Counted from the stretch's first letter, positions 42,875-56,461 are shown. The stretch is 64,000 nucleotides of DNA from Paucimonas lemoignei (GCA_900475325.1 LS483371.1:5860473-5924472); one strand, 5' to 3'. Notes: a model not told the origin generated them from the sequence alone. Made by a program: numbers and translations.

Positions 42875-43300
42875 TTAACCGCCGTACTTCTTGCGAATTT
42901 GCTGAACGGTACGCAGCTGAGCTGCGGCCTCGGCCAGACGAGCAGTTGCAGATCCGTAATCGAAATCCGCGCCTTTTTCGTTCAGGGCCTTCTCGGCTGC
43001 CTTGACGGCTGCCTGAGCAGAAGCTTCGTCCAGGTCATCAGCACGTTGCACAGTGTCGGCAAGCACCTTGACCATGTTCGGCTGAACCTCGAGGAAACCA
43101 CCGGAGATGTAAAACACCTCGGCTGCTCCGCCCTGCTTGATCAAGCGGATCGGACCTGGTTTCAGATCAGTGATCAGCGGCGCGTGGCCTGGAGCGATAC
43201 CGATATCACCCAGGTTACCGTGCGCAATCACCATCTCGACCAGACCGGAGAAAATCTCTCCTTCCGCGCTGACGATATCGCAATGGACTGTTATAGCCAT
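42875..43300 (-). CDS. atpC: ATP synthase epsilon subunit
   Basis: Central-stalk subunit of F1, 141 residues, last gene of the atp operon. Begins [20 protein letters not shown], has the beta-sandwich [20 protein letters not shown] and a C-terminal helical hairpin ([20 protein letters not shown]) which inhibits ATP hydrolysis. Normal length. It lies 44 bp after atpD and is followed by the operon terminator. Confidence 0.97.
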   Translation of the reverse strand: MAITVHCDIVSAEGEIFSGLVEMVIAHGNLGDIGIAPGHAPLITDLKPGPIRLIKQGGAAEVFYISGGFLEVQPNMVKVLADTVQRADDLDEASAQAAVKAAEKALNEKGADFDYGSATARLAEAAAQLRTVQQIRKKYGG

Positions 43301-43344
43301 TTGCTTGCCTCGACCTGATTAGCGCCCGTTGCCGGGCGCTGGGA

Positions 43345-44736
<1,392 letters not shown>

Positions 44737-44751
44737 CTAATATTTGAACCG

Positions 44752-45612
44752 TTAAACCGCGGCAGCGCCGCCGACGATTTCCGAGATCTCTTGGGTGATC
44801 GCTGCCTGACGCGCCTTGTTGTAGATCAGCTGCAAATCGCTGATCAAATCACCGGCGTTGTCTGTGGCGTTCTTCATCGCGATCATCCGCGCTGCTTGTT
44901 CAGCTGCGTTGTTCTCGACCACCGCCTGGTACACCTGCGACTCAACGTAGCGAACCATCAAGCCGTCCAGCAGCTCTTTGGCATCGGGTTCGTAGAGGTA
45001 GTCCCAGTGGTGCTTGAGTTTCTGATCCGGGGTTGCCACCAGCGGAATCAACTGTTCCACCGTTGGCTGTTGCGTCATGGTGTTGATGAACTTGTTGGAT
45101 ACCACGGACAGGCGATCAATACGGCCATCCAGGTAGGCATCCAGCATCACCTTGACGCTGCCGATCAAATCATTGATCGACGGCTCTTCGCCCAAGTGGC
45201 TGATCGCAGCGACGACGTTACCGCCGAAGTTGCGGAAGAATGCCGCACCTTTGCTGCCAACCACGCACAGATCGATCTCTACGCCGTTTTCACGGTTTAC
45301 CGCCATGTCCTTGACCAGAGCCTTGAACAGGTTGGTATTCAAGCCACCGCACAGACCACGGTCACTGCTCACTACGACATAACCGACACGCTTTACTTCG
45401 CGCTCGATCATGAACGGGTGGCGGTATTCCGGGTTGGCGTTGGCCAGATGACCAATCACCTGGCGGATGCGCTCCGCGTAAGGACGGCTAGCAGCCATGC
45501 GCATTTGAGCCTTGCGCATTTTGCTGACCGCCACTTTTTCCATGGCGCTGGTGATCTTTTGCGTGCTTTTGATGCTCGCAATCTTGCTGCGAATCTCTTT
45601 TGCGCCTGCCAT
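44752..45612 (-). CDS. atpG: ATP synthase gamma subunit
   Basis: Rotor shaft of F1, 286 residues. The N-terminus [20 protein letters not shown] and the C-terminal [20 protein letters not shown] / [20 protein letters not shown] helices form the coiled coil through the alpha/beta ring. Normal length. Located between atpA and atpD with gaps of 50 and 27 bp. Confidence 0.98.
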   Translation of the reverse strand: MAGAKEIRSKIASIKSTQKITSAMEKVAVSKMRKAQMRMAASRPYAERIRQVIGHLANANPEYRHPFMIEREVKRVGYVVVSSDRGLCGGLNTNLFKALVKDMAVNRENGVEIDLCVVGSKGAAFFRNFGGNVVAAISHLGEEPSINDLIGSVKVMLDAYLDGRIDRLSVVSNKFINTMTQQPTVEQLIPLVATPDQKLKHHWDYLYEPDAKELLDGLMVRYVESQVYQAVVENNAAEQAARMIAMKNATDNAGDLISDLQLIYNKARQAAITQEISEIVGGAAAV

Positions 45613-45662
45613 GTAACACCTATCAGGTTAGCAAGCGGGAGCCTCGCGGCCCCCGCTGCGGC

Positions 45663-47207
45663 TTACCAGGTTTGGGTGGCCTTGAACTTCTCGATACCGG
45701 CTTTCATGCCAGCGTCGATTTCGTCATTGAAGTCACCCTTCACGTTGATCTTCGCCATCAAATCGGCGTGATCGCGGTTGAAGTAAGCAATCAGCGCTTG
45801 TTCAAAGCTGCCAATCTTGGCGATTTCGATGTCGGTCAGGAACCCACGCTCAGCGGCATACAGCGACAGCGCCATGTCAGCGATCGACATTGGTGCGTAT
45901 TGCTTCTGCTTCATCAGCTCGGTAACGCGCTGACCATGCTCAAGTTGCTTACGGGTCGCTTCGTCCAGGTCAGAAGCGAACTGGGCGAATGCCGCCAATT
46001 CACGGTACTGAGCCAGAGCGGTACGGATACCACCGGAGAGCTTCTTGATGATCTTGGTCTGAGCGGCACCACCCACACGGGATACCGAAACACCGGCGTT
46101 CACAGCTGGACGGATGCCAGAGTTGAACATGGCCGATTCCAGGAAGATCTGACCGTCGGTGATGGAAATCACGTTGGTCGGAACGAACGCGGAAACGTCG
46201 CCAGCCTGAGTTTCGATGATCGGCAATGCGGTCAGGGAACCGGTTTTGCCGGTCACTGCGCCATTGGTGAACTTCTCTACGTATTCTTCGGAAACACGCG
46301 ATGCGCGCTCCAGCAGACGGGAGTGGAGATAGAACACGTCGCCTGGGTAAGCTTCACGGCCTGGCGGACGGCGCAGCAGCAGGGAGATCTGGCGGTAAGC
46401 CACTGCTTGCTTGGAGAGATCGTCATAAACGATCAGCGCGTCTTCACCGCGGTCGCGGAAGAATTCACCCATGGTGCAACCCGAGTACGGTGCAAGGAAT
46501 TGCAGCGCAGCGGATTCGGAAGCACTTGCAGCCACGACTATGGTGTTAGCCAAGGCGCCGTTTTCTTCGAGTTTGCGAACAACGTTGGCAATGGTCGACT
46601 GCTTCTGACCGATTGCTACGTAGACGCAGAAGATGCCGCTGTCTTTCTGGTTGATGATTGCGTCGATGGCCAGAGCGGTTTTACCGATCTGACGGTCACC
46701 GATGATCAGCTCACGCTGGCCACGGCCGACTGGAATCATGGCATCGACAGCCTTGTAGCCAGTCTGTACAGGCTGGTCTACCGACTTACGCCAGATCACG
46801 CCTGGAGCAACTTTCTCGACCGCATCGGTCTCGGTGTTGTTCAGCGGACCTTTGCCGTCAACTGGATTACCCAGTGCGTCGACTACGCGACCCAGCAGTT
46901 CCTTACCAACCGGAACTTCGAGGATGCGGCCTGTGCACTTGGCGCTCATGCCTTCAGCCAGAGTCGTGTAGGCGCCCAGTACAACGGCACCAACAGAATC
47001 TTGCTCAAGGTTCAGCGCCATACCGTAGACGCCGCCCGGAAACTCGATCATCTCGCCGTACATTACGTCGGCCAGACCGTGAATCCGCACGATGCCGTCA
47101 GATACGCTGACGACAGTGCCTTCGTTACGGGCTTGGGAGGTTACATCGAGCTTGTCGATGCGACCCTTGATGATTTCACTTATTTCGGAAGGATTGAGTT
47201 GCTGCAT
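45663..47207 (-). CDS. atpA: ATP synthase alpha subunit
   Basis: Non-catalytic nucleotide-binding subunit of F1, 514 residues. Starts [20 protein letters not shown]; Walker A GDRQIGKT is at 170-177 and the [20 protein letters not shown] segment with the arginine finger follows. Normal length, canonical position after atpH. The opposite strand has a long open frame without coding features. Confidence 0.98.
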   Translation of the reverse strand: MQQLNPSEISEIIKGRIDKLDVTSQARNEGTVVSVSDGIVRIHGLADVMYGEMIEFPGGVYGMALNLEQDSVGAVVLGAYTTLAEGMSAKCTGRILEVPVGKELLGRVVDALGNPVDGKGPLNNTETDAVEKVAPGVIWRKSVDQPVQTGYKAVDAMIPVGRGQRELIIGDRQIGKTALAIDAIINQKDSGIFCVYVAIGQKQSTIANVVRKLEENGALANTIVVAASASESAALQFLAPYSGCTMGEFFRDRGEDALIVYDDLSKQAVAYRQISLLLRRPPGREAYPGDVFYLHSRLLERASRVSEEYVEKFTNGAVTGKTGSLTALPIIETQAGDVSAFVPTNVISITDGQIFLESAMFNSGIRPAVNAGVSVSRVGGAAQTKIIKKLSGGIRTALAQYRELAAFAQFASDLDEATRKQLEHGQRVTELMKQKQYAPMSIADMALSLYAAERGFLTDIEIAKIGSFEQALIAYFNRDHADLMAKINVKGDFNDEIDAGMKAGIEKFKATQTW

Positions 47208-47228
47208 TGCTCTGCTGCCCCTTCAAAC

Positions 47229-47765
47229 TCAAGATTTCAATGCTTCGGCTAGTTGCGCGAGTTTGCCACGAACTGAGCCATCGATTACCAGGTCGCCGGC
47301 GCGGATTACGACACCACCAATAAGGCTGGCATCCTCCGCAGCATGCAGGCGCACTTCCCGGCCGAGCCGTGCACTGAGAACCTTGGCGAGTTTGTCTTGC
47401 TGTTCTTGGTTCAATGCAAAAGCACTGGTGACATCCACATCGACCGATTTTTCCTGCTCGGCCTTGTACAGGTCGAACAGTTCGGCGATCTCCGGCAGAA
47501 GCGGGAGACGGTCGTTTTCAGCAACGACGTGGATGAAATTCTGTGCCTTGGCATCGAACTTGTCGCCACACACTTCGATAAAAGTGGTGGCCTTGTCTGC
47601 GCTCGTCAGTCGCGGGGCCTTGAGTACGCGCTGCATGGTGTCGTCTTGCGACACCGCTGCAGCCAGGCCGAGCATGGCTGACCAATTGGCCAGTTGCTGG
47701 TGGGCCTGGGCGTGCTCGAAGGCTGCCTTAGCGTAAGGTCGGGCCAACGTGGTCAATTCTGCCAT
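47229..47765 (-). CDS. atpH: ATP synthase delta subunit
   Basis: Peripheral-stalk subunit of 178 residues that links F1 to the b subunits. Helical N-terminal domain ([20 protein letters not shown]) and C-terminal [20 protein letters not shown] with [20 protein letters not shown]. Normal length. Twelve bases separate it from atpF and 21 from atpA. Confidence 0.97.
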   Translation of the reverse strand: MAELTTLARPYAKAAFEHAQAHQQLANWSAMLGLAAAVSQDDTMQRVLKAPRLTSADKATTFIEVCGDKFDAKAQNFIHVVAENDRLPLLPEIAELFDLYKAEQEKSVDVDVTSAFALNQEQQDKLAKVLSARLGREVRLHAAEDASLIGGVVIRAGDLVIDGSVRGKLAQLAEALKS

Positions 47766-47777
47766 GATCGCCCTCGC

Positions 47778-48248
47778 TTAAATTTCAGCAGCCAGTTTAT
47801 TAACCAGCTCCGCGTGCGCGTTTTGATCGATTGTGGCACCCAGGATCTTCTCTGCGCCGCCGACTGCCAGGCTACCCAATTGGGCACGCAGCGCGTCTTT
47901 GACACTGTTCAGTTCCTGTTCGATCTCGGCCTGAGCCTGTGCCTTCACACGGTCAGCTTCGACGCGAGCCTGTTCACGGGCTTCGTCGACAATCTGAGTA
48001 CCGCGTTTCTTGGCTTGCTCAATGATTTCAGCTGCCTGAGCTTTAGCTTCGCGCAGTTGATGACCCGCTTTCTCTTGGGCCAACTCCAGGTCGCGAGCTG
48101 CTCGGCTGGCAGCGTCCAATCCATCCGCGATCTTCTTCTGACGTTCGTGCAAAGCCGTAATGACCGGAGGCCAAACGTACTTCATGCAGAACAGCACAAA
48201 AATGAAGAACGCAACGGACTGGCCAATCAGGGTTGCATTAATGTTCAC
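47778..48248 (-). CDS. atpF: ATP synthase b subunit
   Basis: Peripheral-stalk subunit of 156 residues: N-terminal membrane anchor ([20 protein letters not shown], about 2-21) and a long charged helix for dimerisation ([20 protein letters not shown]). Normal length. Lies 57 bp after atpE. Confidence 0.97.
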   Translation of the reverse strand: MNINATLIGQSVAFFIFVLFCMKYVWPPVITALHERQKKIADGLDAASRAARDLELAQEKAGHQLREAKAQAAEIIEQAKKRGTQIVDEAREQARVEADRVKAQAQAEIEQELNSVKDALRAQLGSLAVGGAEKILGATIDQNAHAELVNKLAAEI

Positions 48249-48305
48249 GCCAACACCTCGCTCGTTCGTTGTCCATCACACCAATCACCTCGAAGAATCG
48301 AGAGA

Positions 48306-48578
<273 letters not shown>

Positions 48579-48711
48579 TTACGTCGTATTGGTTAGGTTT
48601 TCTTAGATTAAAGCGGTAAAACAAATCGTTTTTACATCAGCCCTTGCGGTTGCCCGCTAGCGGCTTCCTCTCACCGGAGCGAGAGGTACATCCAGACGCG
48701 CCAGGCGAGTC

Positions 48712-50005
<1,294 letters not shown>

Positions 50006-50151
50006 CACAACTGCTCCTCGTGCATCGGCCGCCAAAATCAATAACTTGGCATAATTTGTGCCGACAAAATGCGCGCAGAGTATAGGGGCGGTTAAGCCCC
50101 TATTCAACTGTAAGGTAGTGATTTCCGACTACACGCTACACTGCAATTGTT

Positions 50152-51024
50152 TCAGCGGATGTGTGCAAGCACACCTTGAAGCTCATCCAGCGAGTTATAA
50201 CGGATCACTAACTGACCTTTACCCTTCTGTCCGTGGCGAATCTGCACCGCAGAGCCCAGCCGCTCGGCCAGACGCTGTTCAAGGCGGCTGATGTCCGGAT
50301 CGGCTTTGGGAGGTTCGACTGCCGCTGGTTTACCGCTCAACCACTGGCGCACAAGCGCCTCGGTCTGGCGAACAGTCAGACCGCGTGCGACAACATGTCG
50401 CGCCCCTTCAACCTGCTTTTCTTCAGGCAAACCGAGCAATGCACGGGCGTGACCCATTTCCAGGTCGCCGTGGGACAACATCGTTTTGATCGCCTCCGGC
50501 AGCGCGATCAGGCGCAGCAGGTTGGCAACGCTGACTCGCGACTTGCCTACCGCATCGGCCACTTGCTGTTGGGTCAGCTGGAATTCCTGCTGCAAACGCT
50601 GCAGGGCAACCGCCTCCTCGACAGGATTGAGGTCCTCGCGCTGGATGTTCTCGATCAGCGCCATTGCAATGGCCGTTTCATCGGGGACATCACGGACCAT
50701 GGCCGGGATGGTCTCCATGCCGGCTTGCTGGCTGGCACGCCAGCGCCGCTCACCGGCAATGATTTCAAATCGGTTATCAGCAATCGGACGGATCACGATC
50801 GGCTGCATCACGCCCTGAGCCTTGATCGACAGCGCCAGCTCTTCCAGCGCCTGGGGATCCATGTCCCGACGGGGCTGATACTTGCCTCGCTGGATCAGAT
50901 CCAGGGGTATGTGCTGCAATTCACGCTGATCGGCTTTGACAGCCTGCTCTTCCAGCGAACTGACGGTTGGACTGCTCAGAAGTGCGTCCAGCCCACGTCC
51001 GAGACCTCGTTTCTTGACGGCCAT
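50152..51024 (-). CDS. parB: chromosome partitioning protein ParB
   Basis: CTP-dependent DNA clamp of 290 residues that loads at parS and organises the origin region for segregation. The N-terminus is MAVKKRGLGRGLDALLSSPT; the ParB/Srx CTP-binding domain has GKYQPRRDMDP, and GERRWRASQQAG; the helix-turn-helix is QLTQQQVADAVGKSRVSVAN. The C-terminal dimerisation segment is VIRYNSLDELQGVLAHI. It lies 9 bp after parA. A parS site is found in folE2 at 5657-5672. Confidence 0.97.
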   Translation of the reverse strand: MAVKKRGLGRGLDALLSSPTVSSLEEQAVKADQRELQHIPLDLIQRGKYQPRRDMDPQALEELALSIKAQGVMQPIVIRPIADNRFEIIAGERRWRASQQAGMETIPAMVRDVPDETAIAMALIENIQREDLNPVEEAVALQRLQQEFQLTQQQVADAVGKSRVSVANLLRLIALPEAIKTMLSHGDLEMGHARALLGLPEEKQVEGARHVVARGLTVRQTEALVRQWLSGKPAAVEPPKADPDISRLEQRLAERLGSAVQIRHGQKGKGQLVIRYNSLDELQGVLAHIR

Positions 51025-51033
51025 GGGATTTCC

Positions 51034-51825
51034 TTAAGTTGGCTGGGCTGTGCGCGAACCGCGCCGTTGACGACGAACCATTTCACCGGCGAGCGCCAGG
51101 TAGGCCAATGCGCCGCGCGAAGATTTGTCGTAGGCCAGCGCCGGCATACCAAAACTCGGTGCCTCGGCCAGACGGATGTTGCGCGGGATCACGGTGTCGT
51201 ACAGCTGTTCACCGAAATGCTCTTTGAGTTGTGCCGACACATCATTGATCAGGCTCAGGCGCGGATCGTACATGGTGCGCAGCAAACCCTCGATTTTCAG
51301 TTGAGGGTTGAGCAGTTCGCCAATTCGCTTGATGTTATCCACAAGGTCACTCAGCCCTTCGAGGGCAAAGTATTCGCACTGCATGGGGATAATCACCCCG
51401 TCAGCGGCGACCAGTGCGTTCAACGTCAGCATCGACAGCGACGGAGGGCAGTCGATGAGCACGTAGTCGTAGTTTTCACGGATCGGCGCCAAGGCGTTGC
51501 GCAGGCGACTTTCCTTCATCTGCATTTCCAGCAGATTGACCTCGGCAGCCGTGAGGTCGCGGTTGGCAGGCAGCAGCTGGTAACCGCCATGTTCGGAGAA
51601 CTGCATGGCCTGAGCCAGGTCGCATTCGCCGATCAGGACGTCATAAATCGAGTTTTCCAGGGCGTGTTTATCCACACCGCTGCCCATCGTGGCGTTGCCC
51701 TGTGGGTCGAGATCGATCAACAGCACCCGGCGCTTGGTGGCGACCAGCGATGCTGCGAGGTTGATACAGGTGGTGGTTTTGCCCACACCACCCTTTTGGT
51801 TCGCAATCGCGAATACCTTAGCCAT
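51034..51825 (-). CDS. parA: chromosome partitioning ATPase ParA (Soj)
   Basis: Deviant Walker-type ATPase of 263 residues that forms a DNA-bound gradient and moves ParB-parS complexes. The deviant Walker A is KGGVGKTT at 11-18, followed by LLIDLDPQGNATMGSG and DYVLIDCPPSLSMLTLNAL. Lacks the N-terminal DNA-binding extension of plasmid ParA, as expected for a chromosomal type Ib form. It is co-transcribed with rsmG and parB. Confidence 0.97.
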   Translation of the reverse strand: MAKVFAIANQKGGVGKTTTCINLAASLVATKRRVLLIDLDPQGNATMGSGVDKHALENSIYDVLIGECDLAQAMQFSEHGGYQLLPANRDLTAAEVNLLEMQMKESRLRNALAPIRENYDYVLIDCPPSLSMLTLNALVAADGVIIPMQCEYFALEGLSDLVDNIKRIGELLNPQLKIEGLLRTMYDPRLSLINDVSAQLKEHFGEQLYDTVIPRNIRLAEAPSFGMPALAYDKSSRGALAYLALAGEMVRRQRRGSRTAQPT

Positions 51826-51843
51826 TCTTGCTTGTTTTCCCCG

Positions 51844-52488
51844 TCATGCCGTGCGGCGCAGTATCAGCAGATGGCGTTGGCCTTGGCAACCCGGAACGGT
51901 CAAGGCTTGTGCGCTGTCGAGCTTGAAATCTGCAGGTAATGCTACCAGCTCATCGGTCGGATGCAGGCCTTTCATGGCCAACCATCGCGTATTGGTGTCG
52001 CCCATGTGGCGCGTCCACCCAGTAAAGTCTTCAAGGCTGCTGAACGCACGGGAAACAATCCCGGTGAACGGCAGCTCCGGATGAAAGGCTTCAGCGCGGC
52101 TGTGGATAACTTCGAGGTTATCCAGCTTGAGCTCCAGTTTGACCTGGGTCAGAAACCGGGTTTTCTTGCCGTTGCTGTCCAGCACGGTGATTTTCATCTC
52201 CGGGAACAGGATCGCCAGTGGAATACCCGGCATGCCGCCGCCACTGCCGACGTCCAGCCAACGTTCGCCTTCGATGAAGGGGACGACACTCAGGCTATCG
52301 AGCAGATGACGTGACACCATTTCATCCGGATCGCGCACGGCGGTCAGGTTGTAGGCCTTGTTCCACTTGATCAGCAGCGCCAGGTAAGCCAGCAATTGAG
52401 CATGCTGCGCCTGGCTGAGAACGACGCCCAGCTCCTGGGCGCCTTTGGATAACTCGTTTGCGTGTTGCGGGGTGACCATAGAACTCAA
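51844..52488 (-). CDS. rsmG: 16S rRNA (guanine527-N7)-methyltransferase RsmG
   Basis: Methylates G527 of 16S rRNA with S-adenosylmethionine, 214 residues. SAM-binding motif [17 protein letters not shown], then [15 protein letters not shown], and a C-terminal ILRRTA. The TTG at 52488 overlaps the mnmG stop (TTGA) and gives the family start [13 protein letters not shown] 52479 is an alternative. Formerly gidB; loss of activity can give low-level streptomycin resistance in many bacteria. Confidence 0.95.
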   Translation of the reverse strand: MSSMVTPQHANELSKGAQELGVVLSQAQHAQLLAYLALLIKWNKAYNLTAVRDPDEMVSRHLLDSLSVVPFIEGERWLDVGSGGGMPGIPLAILFPEMKITVLDSNGKKTRFLTQVKLELKLDNLEVIHSRAEAFHPELPFTGIVSRAFSSLEDFTGWTRHMGDTNTRWLAMKGLHPTDELVALPADFKLDSAQALTVPGCQGQRHLLILRRTA

Positions 52489-54380
52489 GCGCTTTGCTCC
52501 AACTGACGGCCCGCGCCGCGTTTTTTCAAGTGAATCATCAACAGGGAAATCGCCGCCGGTGTCACGCCAGGGATGCGCGAAGCCTGACCCAGGGTTTCCG
52601 GGCGAGTTATCCCCAGCTTGCCTTGAATCTCTTTCGACAGACCGGAAATGGTCGCGTAATCGATGTCTTGCGGCAGTTTGGTGTCTTCGCTGGCCCGCAG
52701 ACGGGCGATTTCGTCGATTTGGCGGTCAATGTAACCGGCGTATTTGGCCTTGATCTCGACCTGTTCGGCCACTTGCGGATCCGGGCTGCCGTGGCCGGTG
52801 ATGGAAACCAGACTGGCGTAGTCGATTTCCGGTCGGGTCAGCAGGTTCAGCAAATTGTATTCGTGAGTCAGCGGCGTGCCGAAACGGCTGGCAATTGCTT
52901 CGCCCTGTTCGGTACCCGGGCGAACCCAGGTACTTTTCAGGCGCTGCTCTTCCAGGGCGATGTTCTCGCGCTTGGTGCAGAACGCCGCCCAACGCTGATC
53001 ATCAACCAGGCCCAGCTCGCGACCTTTTTCGGTCAGGCGCAAGTCTGCGTTGTCTTCGCGAAGGATCAGGCGGTATTCGGCCCGGGACGTGAACATCCGG
53101 TACGGTTCCTGAGTCCCCAGGGTGATCAAGTCATCCACAAGCACGCCGATGTACGCTTCATCACGACGTGGGCACCAGCTTTCCTTGCCCTGTGCACGCA
53201 ATGCGGCATTGGTCCCGGCCAGCAAACCTTGCGCACCGGCCTCTTCGTAACCGGTGGTGCCGTTGATCTGACCAGCAAAGAACAGGCCGCCAATGACTTT
53301 GGTTTCGAGGCTGTACTTCAGATCACGTGGATCGAAGTAGTCGTATTCGATGGCGTAGCCGGGGCGAACGATATGGGCATTTTCCATACCGCGAATCGAT
53401 CGCACCACCTGCAGTTGGACGTCAAACGGCAGTGAGGTCGAAATGCCGTTCGGGTACAGCTCATGGGTCGTCAAACCTTCGGGCTCGATGAAGACCTGAT
53501 GGCTTTCCTTGTCGGCAAAGCGGTGGATCTTGTCTTCGATCGATGGGCAATAGCGTGGGCCGATACCTTCGATGATCCCCGAATACATGGGCGACCGGTC
53601 AAGGTTGGCCGCGATGATTTCGTGTGTCCGGGCGTTAGTATGGGTAATCCAGCAACTGACCTGGGGTGGGTGCTGTTCCTTGGAGCCCATGAACGACATC
53701 ACGGGAATCGGGGTATCGCCTGGTTGCTCGGTCATCACCGAGAAATCCACAGAGCGACCATCGATACGCGGCGGCGTACCGGTTTTCAGGCGGCCCACCC
53801 GTAGCGGCAGCTCACGCAGACGATGTGCGAGGGCAATCGACGGGGGATCTCCGGCGCGACCGCCCGAATAATTCTGCATCCCGATGTGGATAAGCCCACC
53901 CAGGAAAGTGCCCGTGGTCAAGACAACCGAGTCGGCCATGATCCGCAGACCCATCTGGGTCACGACGCCGCGGACCTGGTCCTGTTCGACGATCAGATCG
54001 TCGCAGGCTTGTTGAAATACCCACAGGTTCGGCTGGTTTTCAATGGTTTCACGTATCGCGGCCTTGTACAGCACACGGTCTGCCTGGGCGCGAGTGGCTC
54101 GCACGGCCGGGCCTTTGCGGCTGTTCAACACACGAAACTGAATACCACCTTTGTCAGTGGCCATCGCCATCGCACCGCCAAGGGCGTCGATTTCTTTGAC
54201 CAGGTGGCTTTTACCGATGCCACCAATAGCCGGGTTACAGCTCATCTGCCCGAGGGTTTCCACGTTGTGGGTCAGCAGAAGGGTTTTGACACCCATACGT
54301 GCCGACGCCAGTGCGGCCTCGGTACCGGCATGACCGCCACCGATGACGATCACTTCAAAACGGGAAGGGAAATCCACCAC
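52485..54380 (-). CDS. mnmG: tRNA uridine 5-carboxymethylaminomethyl enzyme MnmG (GidA)
   Basis: FAD protein of 631 residues that, with MnmE, modifies U34 of certain tRNAs. The N-terminal FAD motif [10 protein letters not shown] begins at residue 14; the [13 protein letters not shown] segment and the C-terminal [12 protein letters not shown] are typical. The start is a GTG at 54380 (a second GTG at 54377 could also serve), after GAGGTGC. It is first in the mnmG-rsmG-parA-parB order. The upstream DNA is rich in DnaA-box-like sequences. mnmE is 5 kb away, separated by an iron-uptake cassette. Confidence 0.97.
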   Translation of the reverse strand: MVDFPSRFEVIVIGGGHAGTEAALASARMGVKTLLLTHNVETLGQMSCNPAIGGIGKSHLVKEIDALGGAMAMATDKGGIQFRVLNSRKGPAVRATRAQADRVLYKAAIRETIENQPNLWVFQQACDDLIVEQDQVRGVVTQMGLRIMADSVVLTTGTFLGGLIHIGMQNYSGGRAGDPPSIALAHRLRELPLRVGRLKTGTPPRIDGRSVDFSVMTEQPGDTPIPVMSFMGSKEQHPPQVSCWITHTNARTHEIIAANLDRSPMYSGIIEGIGPRYCPSIEDKIHRFADKESHQVFIEPEGLTTHELYPNGISTSLPFDVQLQVVRSIRGMENAHIVRPGYAIEYDYFDPRDLKYSLETKVIGGLFFAGQINGTTGYEEAGAQGLLAGTNAALRAQGKESWCPRRDEAYIGVLVDDLITLGTQEPYRMFTSRAEYRLILREDNADLRLTEKGRELGLVDDQRWAAFCTKRENIALEEQRLKSTWVRPGTEQGEAIASRFGTPLTHEYNLLNLLTRPEIDYASLVSITGHGSPDPQVAEQVEIKAKYAGYIDRQIDEIARLRASEDTKLPQDIDYATISGLSKEIQGKLGITRPETLGQASRIPGVTPAAISLLMIHLKKRGAGRQLEQSA

Positions 54381-54479
54381 GCACCTCGTGCCTGTTGTAG
54401 ATGGGAATTTGGGATAGCGGACAAGTATAGGGACTTCACCCCCCTGAAAGGAACCGTCTGCACAAAATTTAACCAGCTG

Positions 54480-54780
54480 TGGAAAACTCTCAGATATAGA
54501 AATTAAAAAGAGAGAAGATTTATAAAACCTTATTTTTAATGCTATTTATACTGAGCACCTTTTCTGTGGATAGATTCACACAGGCCTTATAAATCAATGT
54601 GTACAGAGATTCAAAAGTCTGTGGTCATGTGCCCGAGAGGCTTTGGGATAACCGTCATAAGCCTGTGGATTAAATGGGTACTTGTCCACAGAGGGGTTTA
54701 TGCTCAGCTTTCGGGCCTACTTATCAATAGGGCTAAGGCGTCCTTATCCACAGAGCTTAGGTCGGACTTTTTTGCATTTT
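54480..54780. other. origin-like region beside mnmG (DnaA boxes, AT-rich)
   Basis: Non-coding. An AT-rich tract (about 54490-54560) is followed by DnaA-box-like sequences: TGTGGATAG at 54565, TGTGGATTA at 54664, TTGTCCACA at 54682, TTATGCTCA at 54698, TTATCAATA at 54721 and a perfect TTATCCACA at 54744. The order, spacing (23 bp) and flanking words (GGGCCTACTTATCAA, GGCGTCCTTATCCACAG) match the dnaA-side region at 63225-63600, so the two are related by duplication. It may be a second origin element or a DnaA-titration or regulatory site for mnmG. Confidence 0.75.
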
Positions 54781-54789
54781 GAGGAGAAG

Positions 54790-54954
54790 ATGGCTGAAAA
54801 GATTCGCGAGATAGGGGAGCGTCTGAAGATCAGAGGCTGCAAAGGAGGCTATTGTGAGTTCTCGAAACAAAAGCTAATAATAGCCATTATCATTAACTCC
54901 CTATTCTTCTATGCCTCCTCACTCCCATACGGCCGCAGTCCAGCGCATCTATGA
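54790..54954 (+). CDS. candidate 54-codon small ORF upstream of fecI
   Basis: ATG 54790 is preceded by GAGGAGAAG and reads MAEKIREIGERLKIRGCKGG and on to a hydrophobic IIAIIINSLFFYASSLPYG before stopping at 54954, inside fecI. It contains the Fur-like box. No homologue is recognised. It could be a leader peptide whose translation affects fecI, or chance; only the ribosome binding site supports it. Confidence 0.3.
   Translation: MAEKIREIGERLKIRGCKGGYCEFSKQKLIIAIIINSLFFYASSLPYGRSPAHL
54873..54891 (-). promoter_or_regulatory. Fur-like box upstream of fecI
   Basis: Read on the minus strand the 19 bases are GATAATGGCTATTATTAGC, matching the Fur consensus GATAATGATAATCATTATC at 14 of 19 positions. 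It ends 19 bp before the fecI ATG. Iron-loaded Fur would repress the cassette, as usual for fecI-type sigma genes. Confidence 0.6.
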
Positions 54955-55420
54955 GCAGCATCATTCCTGGCTACATGGCTGGCTCAAACATCGCCTGTCC
55001 AATGCCTGCGATGCAGCCGATGTTGCACATGACACCTTTGTTCGGATTCTCGGCGCTGCCAACGCGACGCAGATTCGCGAGCCTCGCGACTATCTGGCCA
55101 CTGTTGCCAGAGGGCTAGTCATCGATCGCTATCGGCGCCGCGCAATCGAGCGGGCCTACGAGCAGGCCATGGCTGCGAGGCTGCAGGACACGGTGATCAG
55201 CGAAGAAGACAAGGCCCTGATCATCGAAACCCTATGGGCTGTGGATAAGGCGCTGGATGATCTCGGACCTCGCACCAAGGGAATCTTCATGATGTCGCAG
55301 GTAGAGGGCCTGACTTATCAACAGATCGCCCAGCAGCTGAAGGTCTCACTGACCACTGTGAAGAAACATATGATCAGAGCCTTCACTGAATGCTCGATGC
55401 TTATGGCGCACCGGTCTTGA
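54911..55420 (+). CDS. FecI-type ECF sigma factor
   Basis: Extracytoplasmic-function sigma factor of 169 residues for iron uptake. Region 2 contains DAADVAHDTFVRIL and the DYLATVARGLVIDRYRRRAI segment; region 4 has QVEGLTYQQIAQQLKVSLTT. It would direct RNA polymerase to the receptor gene downstream when the siderophore signal is relayed by the FecR protein. The fecR start overlaps its last 31 bp. A Fur-like box lies upstream. Its GC content and location beside the origin-like region suggest insertion. Confidence 0.92.
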   Translation: MPPHSHTAAVQRIYEQHHSWLHGWLKHRLSNACDAADVAHDTFVRILGAANATQIREPRDYLATVARGLVIDRYRRRAIERAYEQAMAARLQDTVISEEDKALIIETLWAVDKALDDLGPRTKGIFMMSQVEGLTYQQIAQQLKVSLTTVKKHMIRAFTECSMLMAHRS

Positions 55421-56361
55421 TCTTGCCGCCAGACCGCCAGGTCTTCGAGGCTGCTGCCACCTGGTTTGTACAATTCCAGAGCGAGGCTCCGACTCAGGCG
55501 CAACACGCGGCCTGGCGACAATGGATGGAGAGCGATCCCGCTCACCCGGTTGCGTGGCAACAAATGGAACAACTGCAGCAAAGCCTCGGCAGCATGCCGC
55601 GGCATTTGACCCTACGCGCGTTGTCCAGGCCGCAGCAACGCAGGCAGGTGCTCAAACTGTTGCTGGCCGTAGCCGGGACTGGATACCTGGGATGGAATGT
55701 GCAGCAACATACGGCACTGAAGAATGTATTGGCGGATTACCGAACCCCGGTCGGTCAACGTCAACATGTCGAGTTGGCCGATGGCAGCCAGCTTGAGCTC
55801 AATACGGATACGGCCATCGACGTGGTATTCGACAGCCAGCAAAGGCTGGTCCGCTTACGTGACGGAGAAATTCTGATACGTACCGCCAAGCAGCGGGATA
55901 CACGCCCCTTCTATGTTGAAACGGAACAAGGTCGGATCCAGGCCTTGGGTACTCGCTTCTCGGTCCGCCAGCTGGAAACCATGACGCGCGTCGGCGTACT
56001 GGAAGATCAGGTCAGTATTACGCCGTTGACCTCTGGCGCAGAACGGCTGTTGAGCGCGGGCCAAGGCGCTGACTTTGATGCCCGTGGAATCAGCCCCAAC
56101 CGTAGTTATCCACAAAGCGCCTCGGCATGGGTGGAGGGCCAATTGATCGTGCTCAATGAACCCTTGGGTAATGTCATCCAGGAACTGGCTCGCTACCGTC
56201 GGGGCGTCCTGCAGTGTGATGAACAGGCTGCAACGCTGCGGGTATCCGGCGTGTTTCGTCTTGATGCCGCTGAAGCAGTACTGGCCAATCTGCAGGCCAC
56301 ACTGCCCATCCAGGTCAGGTATTTCACTCGGTACTGGATTTCGGTGACGCGTACGGTTTGA
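55390..56361 (+). CDS. FecR-type anti-sigma regulator
   Basis: Inner-membrane regulator of 323 residues. The N-terminal cytoplasmic domain (AATWFVQFQSEAPTQAQHAA, the DUF4880 type) binds the sigma factor; one hydrophobic segment (VLKLLLAVAGTGYLGW, about 89-104) spans the membrane; the periplasmic FecR domain (VADYRTPVGQRQHVELADGS-like) and a C-terminal STN-like part (VSGVFRLDAAEAVLANL) would contact the receptor's signalling domain. It starts with ATG 55390, overlapping fecI by 31 bp, so the two are coupled. Length is normal. Confidence 0.92.
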   Translation: MLDAYGAPVLILPPDRQVFEAAATWFVQFQSEAPTQAQHAAWRQWMESDPAHPVAWQQMEQLQQSLGSMPRHLTLRALSRPQQRRQVLKLLLAVAGTGYLGWNVQQHTALKNVLADYRTPVGQRQHVELADGSQLELNTDTAIDVVFDSQQRLVRLRDGEILIRTAKQRDTRPFYVETEQGRIQALGTRFSVRQLETMTRVGVLEDQVSITPLTSGAERLLSAGQGADFDARGISPNRSYPQSASAWVEGQLIVLNEPLGNVIQELARYRRGVLQCDEQAATLRVSGVFRLDAAEAVLANLQATLPIQVRYFTRYWISVTRTV

Positions 56362-56461
56362 ACCTCTCGCAAAATAAAAGCATTGAAGGGGTTATCTTTT
56401 TTGATTCAGGCACGGCCCCAGAGGTAAACGCGAATTCCACCACCTCAGGGCTCAGAACAAC

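Noticed and set aside
45600..47252. 550-codon plus-strand frame opposite atpA
   Set aside because: Shadow of the conserved ATP synthase gene; no independent evidence.
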